From Silurus meridionalis (taxonomy: Eukaryota > Chordata > Actinopteri > Siluriformes > Siluridae): a DNA stretch of 64,000 bases. Below, piece by piece: positions 13,101 to 24,835 of the stretch (position 1 is the first letter of the stretch; each line of letters starts with the position of its first letter). The stretch lies in NCBI RefSeq assembly GCF_014805685.1, contig NC_060898.1:5730001-5794000 (forward strand), in the 5' to 3' direction. The position numbers were made by a program, and so were the translations under genes. The notes beneath the pieces are model-generated. The model searched no databases. It worked only from the letters and a program-made list of their open reading frames with translations, and was not told the DNA's origin.

Positions 13101-16100
13101 AACAAATGCTGTTTAGTCTCCAGGCTGTGGAGCAGAGAGTAACACAGCAAAAAGATGAAATACACTGCATTTCCAGCACATCTGTCTCAAAACCACTGAT
13201 GCAGTCAGAGAACCAGAACAATGATGAGGTACAGAAAAGTACAACAATATAATAGTACATTTAAAATACATTTTACTCAATTATACCAAAAATAATTATT
13301 GAACACTAACATTTTATTTTTTGGTTTGTCAAAGAACCATGCACATTTTACACACACTTCTGCATTGCTCGCATAGATGTCAACATGAAGCTAATCTTTA
13401 AGCCATGTCCATAATCTTAGCTACATGTCATGAACCAAGACGGAAAAAAAGCACAACGAGATCTTTATCTGATGTTATATGCTGTTATATATCTTGCTAT
13501 CTGGAGGAGATTTTGGTTTTATTGTGTTCACCATTGTATATTAATCAGTGGTGGGCCGTGCATTTGGTACCTGGGCCTTCAGTGGGGACATACCCGACTT
13601 AATCCCCCTCTTAATACCACCACTATCACGTTGCAATTATAGAAACCATTAATACTATACAGATACGCAATATAACAACGCGTGTCATTACAGAGAGAGC
13701 AGTTCAGAATCAATATTTGTCTAATAACATGAAAAAACATAAAAATGTAAATAATATACAACCTACTCACCAGAGATGCAGACTCATAATTTGCACCGCT
13801 CCTAAGAAGCTGTAAGACAGTGGTACCGCTTGTAGTCACTGGTCTGAAAGTGGAGAACAAACCCTTTTCCAGTCTGAGACAAGCTAGCTAGCTTTGGGGT
13901 TAGCTGACCTCCTCACAATGTCTAGCTTTTCTTAAAAAATTTTTTTAAGTATGTCCGCAACCAAATCAATTTCTATTCCTCCGTAGGTATAAAAAAGTCT
14001 AACTTGGATGTATTAATGTGTGTAACAGTTTCGTTCTGACCAACAATGCTGACGCTGTTCTGGGCCAGCTAGCTGCCCTGTGAGGCGAATATGAAATCTG
14101 ATTGGTTAAAGAAACAGAGCTATTTATTAAGGATACTATGTTAAAAAAAAGGGCCAGCAGTATTGACTTTGAAGGCCCTGGGCAGATTAGACTGACATGG
14201 CAGCACATAGAAGCTGAAATCTGATTGGACCAACAAATCTATCATCCACATACACGTACTGGAACCATTGTAGCCTAGAGAAACACTGCGAAATGAAGAG
14301 AATAAACTGTTGGGAATAAATTAATACAATTTTATAGAACAAATATTAGAATTTAGGTTGTAAATGTAGGTCAGTGCTTCTGATAGTGTTTAAGCCAGCA
14401 GAGAATGTTTCACGGCCCTTAACGCTCGTGTATATTAATACACACTTTGATAGCAGCTTTGCACACTCTTGCCATTTTCTTAATGAGTTGGTGATCTGGA
14501 TTGTTTTTTAAAAAATCCTAAAGGAGTTCCCAGAGGTGTTGAGCACTTGTTGGTTGCTTTTCCTTCACTTTCCAGTCGAGCTCATCCCAAATCATCTCAA
14601 CTGGATTTAAATTGTGTGATTGTGGAGGCCAGGTCTTTGGAGGCCTCATTCTTACTCGTCACTTATCTTTTTGGACAAATGATTCTTACATAACATAGAG
14701 GTGTGTTTGGGGTCATTGTCCTTTTGGAAAACAAATGGAATGGCATTTTGCTGCAAAATGCTGTGGTAGGCATGCTGGTGATGCTATCTCATCAGACCAA
14801 AATAAAATTTTTCCACTGATCTAATGTCCATTACTCTTCTGCTTGTTGTTCTTCAAAAGTAATGTTTTTTTCATTGCAATTCACCCATGATGGCTTGACT
14901 TAAGAAATATTTTATCATAGCGTTGAATGGTTTTGGTGTCTGCACTTGGGGATACATTTACAGTTCTTCAGATCTTTCAAACTTAAAGGAATGATAGACT
15001 GTCTTTTCTTTTTACTTAACTGTAACTGAGTGTTTCTTGCCATAATATGCATTTGGACTAGCACTTTTAGAGTACTCACCAATTCCTCTGCACAAGACAA
15101 CTGATTGTCTACGGCACTTTGAGAAATCAAGAAATGTCTTGAGAAGGTACACCTTTGAATTTAAAACCATTCCAGGTGACTACTGCGAGAATCAGATGAG
15201 AGAATGCCATGAGTGTGCCAAGCTGTCTTTAAAGCTAAATGTACTGTAGCTTCTTTTGACAATCTAAAATATAAAACATATTCTGGGTTATTTAACACAT
15301 TTTTGTTTACTACATATTTCAATACATGTTTGTTCGTAGTTTGGTTGTCCTCAGTATCAATGTACAATGTTAATAATAAAAATAACGAAAAAGCACTGAA
15401 GAAAAATGTGTGTCCAAACGTTTAACTGTCATTAACGCAATAAACAAAGAACCTTCATTCTAGTTCATCCTATACAGCCATTTTTATTTAATACAACCAT
15501 TAGGCTTCTTCTTTTTGGACCCATGAAACCCTTTATTATATCGCAATCTCATATTAAAATATTGACCACAATAATCACAACATCACATGTTACACGGTTT
15601 CATTATTTCCTGATGTAAACTACGGTTTGGATTACAATGCCATACATTTTTTATGTATGGCATCTATGAATATCAACAGTACACATTACTGTATGTGGGA
15701 TATTGATTGCAAAAGATCGCAAGACAGGATTTACACTTTTTCTGTACTGTATTAGTGTTTGTTCGTTTCCTGGTTGCTCATCTATTCTTAGAAATTATAA
15801 TTCTGTGTTTTGTTCTGTCTATATACGCTCGTGAATTGACAGCTCACAAGATTTATTTTTGATCTGTTTTAAAGAACTGTTTGATCTGATGCTAAACCTA
15901 GAAATTTAAGCTTGACAGATTATGACAACTGGTTTAACCATTTTGCATGTGGAGGTTAAACAAGTACTTTTAAGAATTAAATTTTTGACCTGAGAAATGC
16001 TCCAAAGCAACTGGAAAATACTGTAAATCTGTATCACAATTATGTCGAAAATTATTAAAGCATTAGAAATATTTCATGAAAATAAAAAACACATTTTCGA

Positions 16101-18798
16101 GCATATGAGCATTTCGAATATAACACTCTGACATCATTATCTATTTTGTTTTTTTGTTTTTTTTCAGGTTCCTCAACCAGTAATTGAAGATTATGATTTA
16201 GCTTCTGGTGGACAATCATTAAAAAGGTCAGTTAAACATTACAAATGGTTCAGTTTACATTATACCATAGCACTGTAAAATTCTTGATTCTGATTGGTCA
16301 GAAAGTGTTGATAAATTTACTGGGTATTCAGCTTGAATATTGGCTCAGATTGTAAGCTTTTAATTAGTTTTTTCTCAGTTGTGTTGGAGCTTTTCTAAGA
16401 TCAGAAATGAAATTCTGGGGGAAAAAACGTGTTCAAACTTCACATCATGAAGTCACTCGTGCAAAACAAGTGAATGCTTTGGTACATTTATTTAATTTAT
16501 TGTGTTGCATCATTATCAACTGTTTATGGCATGTTGATCGAAATATATTATACTGGTTCTTACCTGAATAGTCTTAACCCCCAAAACATCCAGGCATCAG
16601 TTCATTGCATGCAAAAAAAGTCATACTCTCTCGAGCTTATCTTTTTCATATTTCTATTAAACTTTTTTTTTTGTAATTATGTCTTGGATGGATGAATTGT
16701 TCAGATGATTCTTAAATGTCACAAATAAAGGGGAGTGTTTGGCATCAGACATCAACTAGTTCTCTAAAATAGGTCAAAGGTGAATCTCAAGACAGATCAA
16801 AAACCACAGAATTACAATTTAAAAAAATGAATGAACAACCAAGAAAACACTATTAAAGTACAGTAAAAGTGTGAATCCTGTCCAGTCTCTTGCCATCAGT
16901 ATCCCACATACAGTAATGTGTGCTTTTGAAATTCGTCAATGCCATACAGAAAAAATTCAATTTTCAATCATTGTAATCCAAACCGTGGTTTACATTCAGA
17001 TATACTGAAACCGTGGGCCCTCATACTGACAACACAACAAAAGATTTTGACGATCTTGTTTGTGAACAATGACAAAAGCAATGAGATTTGACACAAATAC
17101 TTACTTTTAAGAGGTGAACTAAGGATTTTGAGAAAAGTACAGGCTTTTGCATGAAATTCAATGTGTTGTGCAGTGAAAACCCATGTTTCGTTGATTTTCA
17201 ATATACATTTATTTTTTTCAACACCAAAACAATCTGTAATAAATGCAGAGTTTTGATAGACGTACATTGATTGTTTAATTACAGAAGATTATTTCGAAAA
17301 GATGACGTCCGCCCTTTAGGCACATCCGGAGCATGAATGGAAACTTTTGAGGTTTTTGAATGTAGACTTTCAACTTGAGGTACCACAAGGCTAGAAATCG
17401 TAGACAAACAAATCTGGGGAGCGTAGGGGCCAAGGGACATCGGCCAAACGTGATAAACGTGTTGGGAAAACATTTCGCCAACAACTGCCTTGTTGGAACC
17501 GCATTTCTTTCATGTTGACCCGAAGTTGTGGACGCAAAAAATCGAAGTAACTGTTACTGAATCCCCTTCTTCTTCTAAAAGGAAGGTCTATCGATCCCCG
17601 CTTTCAAACGCCACACTACAGAGAGTTCTCTGCTGTAATTCACGTGGGTTCTCTACTGCCCAATATCGACAGTTTTGCTTATTGACATAAACATCCGAAT
17701 GGAAATGCGCCTCATTACTCATCATCAACTACAATTACATCATCAGAAGCAATCATTTTAAGCGTTCTTTCACAAAACAGTCTGTTTTGGACAAAATCAA
17801 CTTCAAGCAGCTTTTATCATGATTTTGTACAGATGAAGTTTCAACTCGCCGTGTAGGGTGCGCTGTAGTGAGCGACGAGGCAGACCCGAAGTTGGAGCAC
17901 GACGCTTAGTGGAGAACCGACCTTCTCACTCTCAAAATTTTTTGGAGTCCGAGCCGTATGTGGACGGCCAGTTAAATTCTTCTTCATAACTGATCCAGTT
18001 GTGCGAGATGATTTAAACACTTCAGAGTATTGTGTTACGATTAGGGATTGCCCCGTCAAACGCAACATTGAACTGTGGAAGGAAAAGACTTTCTACAGTA
18101 ACAACGGATTCATTAAAAAAAAACTGCTCAACAGCAAAAGCGCGATGCTCTGCGTTCCGCTGCGCCATGGCTACTAAAACTGAACCCTCTAAAATACTCA
18201 CAGGCGGTGTGGGGTCCCAACCCCCCCTTCCAACTACTTCCCATTTCAAAAACGTCTATTTTTTTTGCACTACCTAGTTCAAGATGTTTTAAGAAATGCA
18301 CTTATTGGTTTGCAAATATTAAAAATGATTTGAGAAATGCTCCAATGTAACTGAGAAAAACTGTAAATAGGATCTCCAGAATGTTTTATTTTGATTTTAC
18401 CAGAGGTAAAACTGTAACATCACCTTTTTTCTGAAAAAGGAAAGAGTTTCGCTCTTTGTTTCTCTGTGTTTCTGTGTTGTTATGTAGCTAATAGCAGGAA
18501 GTTGTTTTGTGATCGTTCCCCAACATCACACATTCAAATATTGCACATGTTCTTTTGTTGACATCGTTAGTGTTGGTAAATAGCAGTTGTGTTAGAGAAA
18601 AGCTTCAGCCAACATTATCATTGATTGACAGCACATGGTTGAAGTTTTTGTATTTATTTCACACATTGAATTTTTTTTCATCAGCAAAATGTTTTCACTT
18701 TTGTTTTTAGAGCTCTGCACCACCTCGGAAGACTGAAAAACCTTGTGGATGAAATGAACGAGAAAAGGTCCATAGACTGGAAGGAGGATGATGTGTAG
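10156..18798 (+). CDS. LAS2-like protein (lung adenoma susceptibility protein 2 / C18orf54 family), tentative
   Basis: Coding exons 10156-10417, 10627-11232, 11322-11478, 12815-12887, 13037-13228, 16168-16226 and 18711-18798 have GT/AG borders and matching phases. They sum to 1437 nt: 478 codons plus TAG. A non-coding exon ends at 9544 (CGACG|GTAAGT-type donor) and exon 2 begins at 10124. The start codon at 10156 opens MASVDGVPSPESTVTSLLAS; two earlier ATGs (10134, 10149) are out of frame. Visible stretches are YKDRHYLSASDALDAYI, SDHISMTTDDLLL, LPRWMTSHKSEMEF, SIPDLKYPAWLEEY, a short predicted helix EALKQMLFSLQAVEQRV and the C-terminus ALHHLGRLKNLVDE. The PRWMTSHK and PDLKYPxWL motifs recall LAS2, a poorly characterised vertebrate protein, but the match is from memory. 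The exon 3 donor could instead be one of two phase-equivalent sites (11232 preferred). AATAAA lies about 35 bp past the stop. Confidence 0.75.
11640..12690 (+). mobile_element. Degraded Tc1/mariner-family transposon (plus orientation)
   Basis: Remains of a DDE transposase reading frame can be recognised: CTGTTCTGTGGTCAGAC, AGAGGAGAAGGACCATCC, CAGGTTTTGGAGCAA, TTCAGCAAGACATTGC and CTGCCTGCAGTCCAGA correspond to coding segments of a common fish Tc1-type element (QQDNAKPH and PACSPD motifs). Many stops and deletions make it inactive. It occupies intron 4 of the LAS2-like gene. Confidence 0.7.
13545..14290. mobile_element. Probable non-autonomous DNA transposon in intron 6
   Basis: The block starts CAGTGGTGGGCCGTGCATTT and has distinct composition (GGGCCTTCAGTGGGGACATA, later GAAGGCCCTGGGCAGATTAG). 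It resembles a known hAT-like fish repeat. Ends and target duplication were not established and no intact reading frame is present. Confidence 0.4.
14430..15425 (-). mobile_element. Degraded Tc1 transposon (minus orientation)
   Basis: Segments such as AAATTGTGTGATTGTGGAGG, GGTGTGTTTGGGGTCATTGT, CTTGCCATAATATGCATTTG and CATTCCAGGTGACTACTG match the antisense of a classic fish Tc1 element. The right end gives GTGTGTCCAAACGTTTAACT. Internal deletions are large; the transposase is dead. Confidence 0.75.
15615..15895 (+). repeat. Left arm of an inverted repeat flanking exon 7 of the LAS2-like gene
   Basis: This stretch (CGGTTTGGATTACAATG ... CACATTACTGTATGTGGGAT ... GATCTGATGCTAAAC) reappears in reverse complement at 16722-16995 with roughly 80% identity by eye. 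It is probably one copy of a MITE-type repeat. Confidence 0.7.
15955..16040 (+). repeat. MITE end fragment
   Basis: The string TGAGAAATGCTCCAAAGCAA followed by ACTGTAAAT recurs at 18330-18370 and 44845-44885, and in reverse at 52185-52215. This indicates a dispersed short DNA transposon family in the window. Confidence 0.6.
16722..16995 (-). repeat. Right arm of the inverted repeat flanking exon 7
   Basis: Reverse-complement partner of 15615-15895. Shared landmarks are CCACATACAGTAATGTGTG and CATTGTAATCCAAACCG. The 59-nt exon 16168-16226 lies between the arms. Confidence 0.7.
17088..18375 (-). mobile_element. MITE copy split by a later transposon insertion
   Basis: 17088-17170 (CACAAATACTTACTTTTAAG ... 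TACAGGCTTTTGCATGAAAT) and 18284-18375 (AGAAATGCACTTATTGGTTT ... ATTTGAGAAATGCTCC) are the two halves of one element. That element is seen contiguous, in reverse complement, at 52185-52345. The DNA between the halves is the transposase remnant at 17170-18283. Confidence 0.6.
17170..18283 (-). pseudogene. Dead IS630/Tc1-mariner transposase with DUF4817-type helix-turn-helix
   Basis: Minus-strand translation gives EHRAFAVEQFFFNESVVTVE, IPNRNTILL-like text, FRTTGSVMKKNLTGRPHTA and, further along in shifted frames, PTLPRFVCLRFLALWYLKLK. These are the N-terminal HTH and the DDE region of a transposase family found in fish and arthropods. Several frameshifts and deletions separate the pieces, so it is a fossil. 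It lies in the last intron of the LAS2-like gene. Confidence 0.7.
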
Positions 18799-18832
18799 CA
18801 CTAATGTCTTTGATTTTCTCTGGGAATATCAA

Positions 18833-18838
18833 AATAAA
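18833..18838 (+). terminator. Poly(A) signal of the LAS2-like gene
   Basis: AATAAA about 35 bp downstream of the TAG stop at 18796-18798. Confidence 0.6.
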
Positions 18839-18859
18839 TGTCTCTGATAGTATAGCGAT

Positions 18860-20450
18860 GTGATAGTATAGCGTCTGGTATCATTATGATTAATTTGTTT
18901 ATTTATATTACTTCAACTCAGTGCCTTATGATGACTTGAGAGGTTCTGTCATTTGCTGAAATTCAAGGCAACATCATCGCATTTGTTAGTTTTGTTTTTT
19001 TTTAATAACGTGCTACAAGATAAAATAATGTGGAGGCTTCAGTTATGTTTTTATGACCTTTTCATTTTAATAGCCAAATTAATTTAACAAATAACACAGG
19101 GAATTCATGTAATTACTCTCAGGAAGCGAAGTGCCTCTAGAAAAATCTGTTATATAATATAGTTAGAACTGTATTCAGAGTAAGTGACAAGACTTCCCGT
19201 AAAGACACCCTGAATTTTAGGATCTTCAGCTCCCAGATTTACCTGTACATAACCAAGCCTTTACCAGCACTCCGGTCCAATTACTGCAACGTCGTTCACT
19301 TCATTTACTGTATTCTTTTAGTTCACTGCTGCAGCTTGATCACCTTCTGATCTGTTTACGTCTAAGTTCATTCTAATCTTATTATTGCTTTCTGCTTGTT
19401 ATACAAGCCTTTGCCTGTTTCCAATTCCCGTTTTGTACCACTTGTCTTGTTTTTTTGTTTTTTTATATATATATTAAACCACAGTTACACTTTTGACAAT
19501 TGTCAAATGCTGGCAAATGTAGCTTATTATTAAACAATAATAATTAGTAATCTGAAGAATTAGTTTTCTCTGAAAAAGTTTTTAATTAATTTAAAAGATT
19601 TTCTTTTACTGGATTCTTTTTTGTCCTTCAATTTGTACTTTGCCTTCCCATGATGCAACACTCAAGATAACACAGGACTAACACACACTGGGCTATATAT
19701 GTTTATAACATACAAATTGTGTATAAAAAAGTGCGACAAATGGAGGAATGTGGTGCAAGTAGAAACGCTGCCCACTCATTGTAAAGAAGCTTTCTTACAG
19801 GCAGTGTAACTGCAACATGTACAAAAAGCCTGAAGATATTTGTGTTATAAAGTTCTGGTTCAAATGGGTCTTAATTCTGTAGATTTAACCGGTTGATAAT
19901 AAATAATAGGAGGAGTATAATTTATCAGTGTGTAAATGCTATTACTGGACACGGGTGTGTTGATTTTTGTCTGTTTACCAATGACTCAATGATTAACTCG
20001 AAAACATCTGCAAAGTTTTATTATTAAATAAAAATACCATTTTTGTGTAATGTGAGATGTTATATCAGGTGACACAAGCTATTGTTTTTATTACTAATCG
20101 TTTTAAGACGGGAATTTATTTCATTTGAGTTGCTAGGGTGTGGCTGTTTGCTGGAAACTAAAATCAAACTAAAATCCTAACAGATAATAATGCAAACAGT
20201 TTTAAATAATTGGGACATTTAATATGAGGTATAACTTTTACGGAGAGCTTTAAAATCTTTAAAAAAGGTTTAGGATCAAAGTTTTGGTTTGTGAACTGTG
20301 TCCTTGTTCAAGGTTTAAAAAAAAAAAACAGCTCATCTAAAAAAAAATCAATAGATAAAGTAGGATGTTGGCCAAAGTTTGAATAAGAGCTTATCTAGCC
20401 TGCAAGCAGAGAACTGGGAGAGGGAGAAAGTACTATCACCCAAAGCAGTG
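18860..20450. other. Intergenic, no gene seen
   Basis: AT-rich DNA between the LAS2-like gene and VMO1-like copy 1. No conserved coding segment, structured RNA or intact transposon was recognised. The last 100 bp should hold the promoter of copy 1, but no clear TATA box like that of the other copies was found. Confidence 0.6.
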
Positions 20451-20453
20451 CAA

Positions 20454-23047
20454 ATGCATCGGCTAGTTTGCAGTACGCTAATCGTTTTCTTGGCATTGTG
20501 TGGATGCCATGTAAAGGGAAAAAGAGCTCAGCGAACAGCTGAGAGACCCCATCAGTCACTGTTATTTGTGGATAATGGGCAACGATGGGGAAAATGGGGT
20601 TTAAAAGAAATGTGTCCAAACGGTTACTATGCTGCAGGATTTAGTCTTAAGGTGAGTGTTTAGTTTTTTGTTTAAAAAACACAGACTTCTTTATCAAAGA
20701 GCTTTATCTCTATAAAAGTTTTAAAAAAAAAGTTTTCTCACGTTACTACATAAATTGATTCATTATTTTTATTTATATTTATTTATTACAATTTAGAGGC
20801 ATTTCTTTTTAAAAACTGAGTCAAGCTGCTCTAAATTATTACATATTAATTATATAATAGTTTTTTATTTATTCTTCCATTCATCTGTTTATCTCCGTCC
20901 ACTTTTACTGGTGAGGATTGCAGTGCCAGCAGACTGAGAAATATGTTACAAACATACAAGTAAATGTGTGCTTTTAGGTTGCAGGGTACTGGGAATCTTT
21001 GCTAGTTGGTGATAACACTGCATTAAATGGAATTCGTCTTCATTGTGTTAATTCACTTCGTGGATCAGGACCATACTCTGACTATGCTTCAGTACAATCA
21101 GACACTGGAAGGTATGTGTTTTAAATCCCATGTCATTCAATATTATCAGACGTCTGGCCTTTTCCACAGCCTTTATTATGAAGCTTCTATTCATGAAATT
21201 GCAAATGACCGTTTGTGGTCATACAACCACAGACATAACTATTGTTCAAGATAATGTACTGAGAAGAGGTTTATAGATGACTTAACTTTAAGTATTTGGT
21301 GAAAGTGCACAGTGATACTTAGTTAGCAGCAGTGGAGACATCCTGGGTACTTTTGAGGAGGATACGCTTCTTAATTAGTGGCATGTTCACCATTCTAGTA
21401 ATCAATGGGCTAACATCTCCATATACAAAGAAGCCCTTTATGTCTTTCCTTCATAAAAGGTGAAGATTTTGCCAGCATCTGGTTTAAATGTTGTTTCTAT
21501 GCACGCTTAACACAAAATAGCAAAAATTGAGGGAGCCATGATATGACTACAGGGATATTTAAAGCATGCAAGATGGCCTACTTGTCAGAGAATGCAGTTT
21601 TTCCACTCATTTAGCTGAATTGATTACTAGCAAAAAGCACAGACTCTAATGGATAAGTTTGAAGAATAGATGAGGATGATAAAATGTTTTTGTTTAAGGC
21701 ATAAAGGCTGTTATTAGTGTGTGAGCCCCAGCAAGGTGCTGTCCATGGTGCTAATGGACTGCAATTGTTACCGTTGGAAACAAAAGCTTTGTTTGCCACC
21801 CAAAGGCCACAAGCAGAACAAGTTGCTGAGTTCTGTAGGAACGTTATATGCGATACAAGTGGGACAAACATAGTACACAGTTATATCAATGTTTGGTGCA
21901 TTCTGCTGCAACAAGGTCATGTGAAATTTCCCTAGTTAGTGTACCACTGTACATCCCTAGTAGATGCATGGTTCTTGTGGACCGACCCACCGACAACTTA
22001 TTGTGAGAGGTGGAAAGAGCTGTCAGACATCATTCCATCCTGATGACTGATCACCACATTGTCAAAACAGACAAACATGTGATTTGGAAACAAATGGAGG
22101 CGTAGGAGTGGTGCTGTAGATTTCCTCAAGGGCCAGAAGCTGAGCTCCAATGGCTCCAATGGCTTTTTTGTAAATTAGAGCAGGTTTATAATGAACTTCA
22201 TGGTTTTGTTCGTGTTGAGAGATAGGCTGGTCCATGTCCTGCAGCTCAAAGACCATTTGTTTAGTTGTGTTTCTAAAGGCAAGAATGGGTGGTGTCTAAA
22301 ACAGAGTTGGCACCCTCTGCTGGCTTTGTTTGCATTCTGGTCTGAAGAAGTCATGAGTCATTGATGCCTTGAAGGCATTCGCTTTATAATGGCTGTTTTT
22401 TACATGTGCCAAAAATATTATTACAAATCACCACTTTAATAATTTAACTGTTTTTTTTTTTTTTTTAAACAAACAGTAACAGTATGGGTTTTGTATGCTG
22501 TGTTTTTCTAGCTGGGGTAAATGGACAGATATTCAGTGGTGTAAATCTGGTATGTTGAAGAGTTTTCAGCTACGTGTGGAACCTTACCAAGGAACCATGT
22601 GGGACGATACAGCAGCAAATAATGTCAAGTAATCTCATTATTTACATATGACACAAAGTTGTAGTGCACACAGAGGCAGATTTAATTAGAAATTGCATTT
22701 AGTTGGCTTTCTAAATGTAGTAGATACAATTAAATTAAATTCTGCATTATTCAAAAGGATTTCTCACTTTTTTCAATGATAGTCCGTGTAATCACATAGA
22801 ATATATACATATACATATTATGCATATTTAGACATAATTATCTGAAAACTGCTGAATTTTTATTAGGTTTAAATGCAGTGGAGACGAGGAAATAAAAGGC
22901 GCAGGGATGTCTTGGGGTGACTGGGGCTCATGGAGTGAAACCTGCACAGGATCAGGCATCTGTGGACTCCAGACAATCGTCGAGGAACCAAAAGGTGTGG
23001 GAGACGACACGGCTCTGAACGATGTGCGATTCTACTGCTGTGATTAA
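20454..23047 (+). CDS. VMO1-like protein, copy 1 (intact, most diverged)
   Basis: Four exons, 20454-20651, 20978-21111, 22512-22628 and 22867-23047, join in phase to 630 nt (209 aa). The start at 20454 is chosen because it opens a signal peptide (MHRLVCSTLIVFLALCGC); an in-frame ATG at 20379 would place 25 polar residues ahead of it. The body shows the three pseudo-repeats of the VMO-I beta-prism fold: GKWGLKEMCPNGYYAAGFSLK, SWGKWTDIQWC and SWGDWGSWSETC. Each is followed by an acidic D-TALN or DDTAANN turn, and the chain ends [14 protein letters not shown]. Family knowledge: VMO1 is a secreted protein first found in the outer vitelline membrane of hen eggs. Exon junctions fall at the same places in all five copies. 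AATAAA lies at 23339. Role in this fish is not known from sequence. Confidence 0.92.
21250..22470. other. Unrecognised non-coding block in intron 2 of VMO1-like copy 1
   Basis: This 1.2-kb stretch has more even base composition than surrounding introns, and no counterpart was seen in the other VMO1 copies. Open frames of up to about 86 codons on both strands show no family motif. It may be an old transposon. Ends were not identified. Confidence 0.35.
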
Positions 23048-24044
23048 CGTGTACACACGTGCAGTCAGGTTCTTTAAATCTCTGGAGCTCATCAATGATG
23101 TACATTGTTGTTAGAAAAAATATTTATCTCTCTGCTGGTATTTTAATGATAATGGTCTTATCACATTGATCCAAAATGTACCCAAGATGTTAAACTAGGT
23201 TGAGATTTGTGACTGCAGAGGCAGTTAAAGTTTTGTCACTTATCCGTATAATCAGATAATGCAGATGTTACTAAACTTTCTGTTCTTTTGTTGCTTTGAA
23301 TGCTTGACTGCTATTGCCTCCAAACCAGTCTGACAAAAAATAAACTCTTAAAAGGTGGATCTGAAGTCGATATTTCTTCATATTCTATTCTTTTTTTAAT
23401 TATTGCCACTAAAAGTGAACAAATACTGAATAAATGTTTAGACCTTTTTACCACGTTAAAATAGATTAATAAAAAAGAAAATTGTTTTATTTTTGTTTTT
23501 ATAAAAAATATCCATTTATTTATTTATTTTTTAATTTAATAAAAATTAGCTATTGTTTGTATTTGTTTATTCTTATTTATTTATTTTAGGAATATCCTCT
23601 TGACAGAGTAAATGTATAAATGAAATGAAAATACATTTGTTGTTTTGTATTCTTCACACAAAGATAAATTACAAATAATAATAAGCAAAAACAAAGTTAT
23701 ATATATAATTTTGTTTTTGTATATATAAAATAGATAAATTAACTGGCATCTTATATAACTTTAATTTCACCTGGGTGTTTTCCAATCATTGTGTAAATGA
23801 ACACCAGCTAATTAAACAAACAAGTATTTCTGGGAAACGCACTTCACGTTTCTCTGCAACGATTAGTTGTCTATTACTGACGTATGTCCAACGCACATGT
23901 GGTTGGACATACAAGTTCAACAATCCTGTACTCAAATGTACAAATCTCTTGTTTAAATATTCTCTAGTTAAAATCAAAAATACTCTAAACATTTCTACTT
24001 AAGTAAAAGTACAAATATGTGCAGTAGATATGAGGTAGGAGCTC

Positions 24045-24300
24045 TATAGCAGGCAACTCAAGATTTTCCTTTCCAACCCTTTCCAATGACTTCATGCTCA
24101 CTGAGCTAAATTTTTGCACAGGGAAATTATCATGCATGGACCAGGTTTGGGTCTCCAAGTTCAAGTAAAGGGAAATTTTAATGCTGTCAAATCCAAAGGT
24201 ATCCTGTACAATTGTGTGACTCCAACTTAATGGAAACAGGTTGAGGAAGAATCACATATGTCTGGAAAAATGAGATTTCCAAATACTTTTGTCCATATAA
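24045..24300 (+). repeat. Tc1-associated dispersed repeat
   Basis: Contains GGTTTGGGTCTCCAAGTTCA and CAATTGTGTGACTCCAACTT, shared with 8990-9125. Ends in TTTTGTCCATATAATG, a typical Tc1-like terminus in fish. No coding capacity. Confidence 0.6.
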
Positions 24301-24404
24301 TGCAAGTTCACATGGTACTTTAGTCTTGTATCAGTCATTATTATATATTTGTAATTCATATTCAGAATTGAAAAAAGTTTGCTTGTGTTTATTTAGACAA
24401 TAGT

Positions 24405-24540
24405 AGTGCTAGCTTAGTGATTGAGGTGTTAAACTTCTAAACAGAAACCCAACAGCTTAGATCTGAGCACTGACATTACTGGGCCCTTGATTAATGCCAC
24501 TCACTAGCTGAATAAGGGTATCTAACAAATGTAAAGTATA
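24405..24540 (+). repeat. tRNA-derived SINE fragment
   Basis: A-box-like TAGCTTAGTGATTGAGG at about 24411, then CTGGGCCCTTGA, GAATAAGGGTATCTAACAAA and TGTAAAG. Same SINE type as at 6620 and the tail at 31750. Confidence 0.6.
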
Positions 24541-24589
24541 AAGACAACATAAAAGTTGATTACTTACCTTAGTCTGTTGTTCATATCAG

Positions 24590-24835
24590 AGGTCCCCAAC
24601 CACCAGGCTGCAAACCAGTACTGGGCTGTGGAAGACCTCTTTCGATCTGGCACTGTATTATTACACTATTATTTATTGTGAGATTTGCCTTTCAAGAGCA
24701 TACATACAGTGTGACTTTAGAAAACATTTTTCTGCCTTTGCAATTATTAAGTAAACTGCAGTTGCACTGGAGATGCCATTGGACAATTTTATGTAAACAG
24801 ATTGTTCTGGTCTGTATATAAAAGGTCAGGGTCCC
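24590..24835. mobile_element. hAT-type MITE
   Basis: Begins AGGTCCCCAACCACCAGGCT with ACTGGGCTGTGG and ends AGGTCAGGGTCCCC. These are the hallmarks of a widespread vertebrate hAT non-autonomous family. Target duplication not verified. Confidence 0.6.

Noticed and set aside
20379..20453. Upstream in-frame ATG for VMO1-like copy 1
   Set aside because: It would put 25 polar residues before a good signal peptide; the start at 20454 fits the secreted family.
21611..21935. 72-86-codon frames in intron 2 of VMO1-like copy 1
   Set aside because: Overlapping frames on both strands without conserved motifs; no exon borders compatible with the gene.
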